Assembly: GCF_026342735.1 (NCBI RefSeq)
Contig: NZ_JAPEMM010000002.1
Coordinates: 620,001 to 684,000, forward strand
Direction of reading: 5' to 3'
DNA from: Streptomyces sp. NBC_00193
Lineage (GTDB): Bacteria > Actinomycetota > Actinomycetes > Streptomycetales > Streptomycetaceae
Length of the DNA stretch: 64,000 bases
The notes beneath the pieces are model-generated. The model saw only the letters and a list, made by a program, of their open reading frames with translations. It was not told where the DNA came from and searched no databases. The position numbers and the translations under genes were made by a program. Below are positions 60,370 through 64,000 of this stretch, piece after piece; the first letter of the stretch is position 1, and each line of letters opens with the position of its first letter.

Positions 60370-61995
60370 ATGGATCAGGAGCACATATCCGGGGACGGCG
60401 AAGGCGCGGGCAGGCGGCGGTTCCTCGCCCTGGCGACGGGGGCCGCGGCCACCGCCGCCGGGCTGGGGGCCGTGGCCGGCTGCGCGGGCGGGGACACCGG
60501 GACGGCGGACGGGGCGGGGCCCGGCGAGAGCCCGGAACCGTCCGGTCCCCCGCCGAAGAAGGAGGGGCCGCACGGCTTCGACGTACGGGCCGAGAACGCC
60601 CGCCCGGGGAACGCCGACTGGCAGGTCGCCAAGGCCGGCCCGGCCCGCGCCATCGAGGGCTTCGCCGACCGTGTCAGCGTGCTGCCCGGCGAGCCCTTCG
60701 GCCTGCACGTCTCCACCACTGCACCCCGGTTCACCGTCTCCGCCTACCGCATGGGCTGGTACGGCGGCGCCCGGGCCCGCCTGGTCTGGCGCTCCGAGGC
60801 CCTGCCCGGGGTGCGCCAGCCCGACCACACGGTGGACGCCTCGACGCGTACGGTCCGCACCCGGTGGGCCCGTAGCACCACCGTCGAGACCAAGGACTGG
60901 CCCGAGGGCTGCTACCTGCTGCGCCTCGACGCGCAGGGCGGCGAGGGCCAGCGGTTCGTCCCCGTCACCGTGCGGTCCGCCGCCACGGCCGGGCGTACCG
61001 TCGTGGTCAACGCGGTGGCGACCTGGCAGGCGTACAACCGCTGGGGCGGCTACGGCAGTTACGACGGCCCCAGCGGCGGATACGCCTCGCGCTCGCTCGC
61101 CGTCACCTTCGACCGGCCCTACGAGTACGACGACGGCGCGGGTCTCTTCCTGGTGTACGAGGCTCCGCTGCTCGCGCTCGCCGAGCGGCTCGGCATCCCC
61201 CTGGCGTACACGACGACCACCGACCTGGCCCGGGAGAAGCGACTGCTGGAAGGAGCCTCGGCGGTCCTCTCCCTCGGGCACGACGAGTACTGGTCACCCG
61301 AGCAGCGGGCGCACGTCACGGCGGCCCGGGACGCGGGCACCAACGTCGCGATCCTGGGCGCGAACTGCTGCTACCGCCGGATCCGGCTGGAGGCCTCCGA
61401 GCTCGGACCGGACCGCACGGTGGTCTGCTACAAGTCCTCCTACGAGCAGGATCCCGGCTTCAAGCGCGGACACCCCGCCACCGTCGACTTCCGTTCCCCA
61501 CCGGCCGCCGACCCGGAGAGCTCGCTGCTCGGCGTCATCTACGACGGCTACCCGGTGGACGCCCCGTACGTGGTGACCAACCCGGGCCACTGGCTCTTCG
61601 AGGGCACCGGCGCGAAGGCCGGCGACAGTTTCCCGCACCTGGTCGGCGTGGAGTACGACAAGGTCAACACCGGTTTCACGACCCCGCGCCCGATCGAGAT
61701 CCTGGCCCACTCCCCCGTGGTCTGCGACGGCCGCCCCAGCCACCAGGACACGGCGTACTACACGACGCCGAGCGGCGCCGCCGTCTTCGCGACGGGGACG
61801 ATGCGCTGGGTGGAGGCCCTCGACGCCAAGGGCGACGGCCGCAGCGGAGCCAACCACGGCCTGGACGCACGTTCGGGCGCCCTGACCACGCGGGTGACGG
61901 AGAACCTGCTCCGCACCTTCGCGGCGGGCCCGGCGGGACGGACGCATCCGGCGCAGGACAACGTGAAGTCGGTGTACGGGGGTCCGGGCGCATGA
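60370..61995 (+). CDS. N,N-dimethylformamidase beta-subunit-like Tat lipoprotein
   Basis: A 541-residue protein. Tat motif AGRRRFLALATG and lipobox VAGC predict an exported lipoprotein. The large domain matches the C-terminal part of N,N-dimethylformamidase beta subunit (DMFase_2-like): YRMGWYGGARARLVW, ATWQAYNRWGGY, LSLGHDEYWSPEQRAHV and NPGHWLFEGTGAK. Many such Streptomyces proteins exist; the true reaction is unproved. ATG at 60370; an in-frame GTG at 60361 is an alternative. Confidence 0.82.
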   Translation: MDQEHISGDGEGAGRRRFLALATGAAATAAGLGAVAGCAGGDTGTADGAGPGESPEPSGPPPKKEGPHGFDVRAENARPGNADWQVAKAGPARAIEGFADRVSVLPGEPFGLHVSTTAPRFTVSAYRMGWYGGARARLVWRSEALPGVRQPDHTVDASTRTVRTRWARSTTVETKDWPEGCYLLRLDAQGGEGQRFVPVTVRSAATAGRTVVVNAVATWQAYNRWGGYGSYDGPSGGYASRSLAVTFDRPYEYDDGAGLFLVYEAPLLALAERLGIPLAYTTTTDLAREKRLLEGASAVLSLGHDEYWSPEQRAHVTAARDAGTNVAILGANCCYRRIRLEASELGPDRTVVCYKSSYEQDPGFKRGHPATVDFRSPPAADPESSLLGVIYDGYPVDAPYVVTNPGHWLFEGTGAKAGDSFPHLVGVEYDKVNTGFTTPRPIEILAHSPVVCDGRPSHQDTAYYTTPSGAAVFATGTMRWVEALDAKGDGRSGANHGLDARSGALTTRVTENLLRTFAAGPAGRTHPAQDNVKSVYGGPGA

Positions 61996-62111
61996 GGCCC
62001 GCCACCCCACCGCCCCCGCTCTCCACCGCTCCATCCAAACGCACTGGACTCATCCCGTAAGGGCTGTTTAGGATCATGTCGCGGCATCGCGTGTCGGTCA
62101 CCGGCTGGGTG

Positions 62112-62137
62112 AGGCATGGAGGTGCCGAGACATGCCT
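62112..62137 (+). promoter_or_regulatory. Hairpin before the VOC gene
   Basis: AGGCATG (62112-62118) pairs with CATGCCT (62131-62137), with a 12-base loop, just ahead of the GGAGG ribosome site of the VOC gene. Confidence 0.4.
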
Positions 62138-62154
62138 TTCGGAGGCATCCACTC

Positions 62155-62544
62155 ATGACGGTTCAGCTCAACCACACGATCATCCACTCCCGTGACCACC
62201 GGGAGTCGGCCGAATTCCTGGCGTACTTCCTCGGCCTGGAAGTCGGAGCCCCCTGGGGCCCCTTCATCCCCGTCGAGACCGCCAACGGCGTCACCTTGGA
62301 CTTCGCGAACATGGCCGCCGAGTCCATCACCCCGCAGCACTACGCGTTCCTCGTCTCCGATGCCGAGTTCGACGAGGCCTTCGAGAAGATCAAGCGGGCG
62401 AGGATCACCTACTTCGCCGACCCGCACGGGCAGCGCCCCGGCGAGATCAACCACAACGACGGCGGCCGCGGCGTCTACTTCCAGGACCCCTCGGGCCACG
62501 GCATGGAACTGATCACCGTCCCGTACGGCGGCTTCAAGCAGTAG
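62155..62544 (+). CDS. VOC family protein
   Basis: A 129-residue vicinal-oxygen-chelate protein: VQLNHTIIHSRDHRESAEFL, then GRGVYFQDPSGHGMELI with the metal-ligand positions of the family. The central loop HYAFLVSDAEFDEAF. It may be a metal-dependent dioxygenase-like or binding protein. GGAGG lies 9 bases upstream of ATG at 62155. Not close in sequence to the two VOC proteins at 7.2 and 9.8 kb. Confidence 0.87.
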   Translation: MTVQLNHTIIHSRDHRESAEFLAYFLGLEVGAPWGPFIPVETANGVTLDFANMAAESITPQHYAFLVSDAEFDEAFEKIKRARITYFADPHGQRPGEINHNDGGRGVYFQDPSGHGMELITVPYGGFKQ

Positions 62545-62550
62545 GACCCG

Positions 62551-62577
62551 GGCCCGCCCGGCCTCGCCGGGCGGGCC
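62551..62577. terminator. Terminator hairpin between convergent genes
   Basis: A perfect 12-base stem GGCCCGCCCGGC/GCCGGGCGGGCC with the loop CTC, shared by the VOC gene and the ABC ATPase gene. Confidence 0.85.
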
Positions 62578-62592
62578 TCCTCCGCCGTCACC

Positions 62593-63450
62593 TCAGAACC
62601 CCGTCCGTGCCCCGTCCTCCGGAAGGTAGACGATGTGCGGCGCTCCCGTCGTCGGGTGGGCGGCGATGCGGGTGCGTACCCCGTAGACCTCCGCCAGCAG
62701 GGGCTCCGTCAGCACCTCCGCCGGAGTGCCGCAGGCCGCCACGCGGCCGCCGGCCAGGACGTACAGGCGGTCGCAGTACATCGCCGCCAGGTTGAGGTCG
62801 TGCAGGACCAGCAAGGCGGTGGCCGGCAGGGCGCGGACCAGGCCGAGGATCTCCAGTTGGTAGCGGATGTCCAGGTGGTTGGTCGGTTCGTCCAGGGCGA
62901 GCAGGCCTGGGTCCTGGACGAGGGCGCGGGCCACCAGGGCGCGCTGGCGTTCGCCGCCCGAGAGCCCGTCGAAGCGGCGGTCCGCGAGGGCGGCCGCGCC
63001 GACGGTGTCCAGGGCCAGCGCGACGCGGCGTACGTCGTCGGGTCCGTCCTGCTCCCAGAACCGCTTGTGCGGGCTGCGCCCCATGGCGACCACCTCGCGC
63101 ACGGTGAGCCCGAACGTCCCGGCCGCGTCCTGGGGCACGACCGCCACCCGCCGGGCGCGGTCCTTGACGCCCAGCGAGACCGCGTCCGCGCCGTCCAGCA
63201 GGACGCGCCCGCCGGTCGGGCGCAGGGCGCCGTAGACGCAGCGCAGCAGGGTCGTCTTGCCGCTGCCGTTGGGACCGACGACCCCGACCGTCTCGCCGGG
63301 ACGGGCGGTGAGGTCGATCCCGTGCAACAGCGGCTGCCCGTCGATCGCGTACCGCACGGCCTCGACGGCGAGTTCCGCAGGTCCAGCCTCCCCCGCAGAT
63401 CCCACCTGTCCTGCCTGCCCCACCTGCTGTTCTGCCCGTCCCATCGTCAT
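62593..63450 (-). CDS. Iron-siderophore ABC transporter ATPase, FecE-like
   Basis: A 285-residue ATPase. Walker A GPNGSGKTTLL, signature LSGGERQRALVARAL, Walker B LLALDEPTNHLD and H-loop LHDLNLAAMYCD. The pattern VVPQDAAGTFGLTVREVVAMGR is typical of FecE/FhuC-type importers. It powers uptake of iron-siderophore or cobalamin through the FecCD permease next door. The ATG at 63450 overlaps the permease stop (ATGA). Confidence 0.92.
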   Translation of the reverse strand: MTMGRAEQQVGQAGQVGSAGEAGPAELAVEAVRYAIDGQPLLHGIDLTARPGETVGVVGPNGSGKTTLLRCVYGALRPTGGRVLLDGADAVSLGVKDRARRVAVVPQDAAGTFGLTVREVVAMGRSPHKRFWEQDGPDDVRRVALALDTVGAAALADRRFDGLSGGERQRALVARALVQDPGLLALDEPTNHLDIRYQLEILGLVRALPATALLVLHDLNLAAMYCDRLYVLAGGRVAACGTPAEVLTEPLLAEVYGVRTRIAAHPTTGAPHIVYLPEDGARTGF

Positions 63451-64000
63451 CCCATGACCCCTTCGGTACGCGTGGACCTGCGCAGCATCCACAGGAAGAA
63501 CGGCCCGCCGACCAGCGCCGTGACCACGCCCACCGGGATCTCCTCCGGTGCGGCGGCGGTACGGGCGATCAGGTCGGCCAGGGTCAGGAACACCGCCCCG
63601 CCCAGCGCGGCCACGGGCAGCAGCGCCCGGTGCCCGGCTCCGACCGCCATCCGGGCGGCGTGCGGGACCATCAGCCCCACGAAGCCGATCGCCCCGCTGT
63701 AGGCCACCAGTACGCCGATGACCAGCGAGGTGAGGACGAACACGGCGGCCCGGAACCGGCCCGTGTCCAGGCCGAGCGTCTGGGCGCCCTCCTCCCCCGC
63801 GAGCAGCAGGTCGAGCGGCCGGGCCAGGGCGACGAGCAGCCCGGTGCCCAGGAGCAGGGCCCCCGCGGGCAGGGCCAGTTCGCTCCAGCGCGCCCCGCCC
63901 AGCCCGCCGAGGGTCCAGAACAGCACGCTGCGGATCTGATCGGGATGGGCGGCCAGCACCAGGATCAGGCTGGTCAGGGCGGACAGCACGTACTGGACGG
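63447..64000 (-). CDS. FecCD-type iron ABC permease (partial)
   Basis: About 184 C-terminal residues of a permease of the FecCD family; the start lies beyond the right edge. Helices and the motif GAIGFVGLMVPHAARM...HRALLPVAALGGAVFLTLADLIARTAAAPEEIPVGVVTA are clear in short pieces. It forms an operon with the FecE-like ATPase. A siderophore-binding lipoprotein would be expected upstream of it, outside the window. Confidence 0.92.
   Translation of the reverse strand, partial: VQYVLSALTSLILVLAAHPDQIRSVLFWTLGGLGGARWSELALPAGALLLGTGLLVALARPLDLLLAGEEGAQTLGLDTGRFRAAVFVLTSLVIGVLVAYSGAIGFVGLMVPHAARMAVGAGHRALLPVAALGGAVFLTLADLIARTAAAPEEIPVGVVTALVGGPFFLWMLRRSTRTEGVMG

Overview
The window is very high-GC (roughly 70% or more) actinobacterial chromosome and almost certainly Streptomyces. 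The evidence is the frequent GTG starts, the many 4-base start/stop overlaps (ATGA, GTGA), the abundance of Tat-exported (RR) lipoproteins, a Streptomyces-type intergenic repeat at 43841-44024, and gene families typical of the genus (DUF6126 with an XRE-cupin regulator, DUF6629, ATP-dependent DNA ligase, DUF993 sugar cluster). I count 52 protein-coding genes, including one 23-codon leader ORF. I saw no rRNA, tRNA, CRISPR array or intact insertion sequence. The window looks like a chromosomal arm with many regulated, mostly secretory and catabolic modules.

Layout. 0.2-2.5 kb: secreted alpha/beta hydrolase and membrane acyltransferase. 2.6-7.1 kb: an unusual locus with a DUF350 membrane protein, a GNAT/ATP-grasp fusion ligase, and a convergent degenerate adenylation domain fused to a four-helix membrane tail. 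7.2-10.1 kb: two VOC proteins around an ABC exporter that has a SoxR-type (MerR) promoter. 10.2-11.3 kb: secreted beta-propeller phytase behind a PHO box. 11.3-15 kb: STAND ATPase and collagen-like exported protein. 15.1-17 kb: FMN quinone reductase divergent from an XRE regulator. 17-19.9 kb: gluconate module (GntR regulator, gluconokinase, GntP permease). 19.9-24.3 kb: WXG-like protein with an alpha/beta hydrolase, P450 with a translationally coupled leader peptide, dual-specificity phosphatase, and a beta-lactamase-fold pseudoenzyme. 24.4-29.3 kb: exported agmatine deiminase with DUF4436, Ser/Thr kinase, ATP-grasp protein. 29.4-36.7 kb: 1194-residue subtilase, MFS exporter, parallel beta-helix protein.

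36.9-41.3 kb: DUF6629 protein, then a 449-base non-coding stretch holding a four-way-junction RNA candidate and a KstR-like operator, then Tat-exported cholesterol oxidase, a CMD-family protein and a DHDPR-like dehydrogenase. 41.3-44 kb: XRE-cupin/DUF6126 pair with a tandem 21-base-period operator, ATP-dependent DNA ligase, repeat-rich gap. 44.3-49.9 kb: a peptidase-ABC ATPase fusion with its permease, lipoprotein carbonic anhydrase, aldo/keto reductase. 50-52.3 kb: 2-hydroxyacid dehydrogenase and a quinone oxidoreductase flanked by repeats. 52.5-60.2 kb: a LacI-controlled polysaccharide/sugar cluster (two isomerases, Gfo/Idh/MocA dehydrogenase, DUF993 aldolase-like enzyme, PL8 polysaccharide lyase). 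60.4-64 kb: DMFase-like Tat lipoprotein, VOC protein, and the start of an iron-siderophore ABC system that runs off the right edge.

How the genes fit together. Several modules carry their own recognisable control DNA: PHO box with phytase, SoxR box with drug exporter, KstR-like site with cholesterol oxidase, paired LacI palindromes with the lyase cluster, and tandem XRE sites with the XRE gene. Except for the XRE and LacI genes, the cognate regulators (PhoP, SoxR, KstR) are not in the window, so these look like members of genome-wide regulons. The best candidates for undescribed biology are the 2.6-7.1 kb ligase/adenylation/DUF350 locus, the structured RNA at 37612-37682, and the single-chain fusion of an extracellular hydrolase to an ABC ATPase at 44282.
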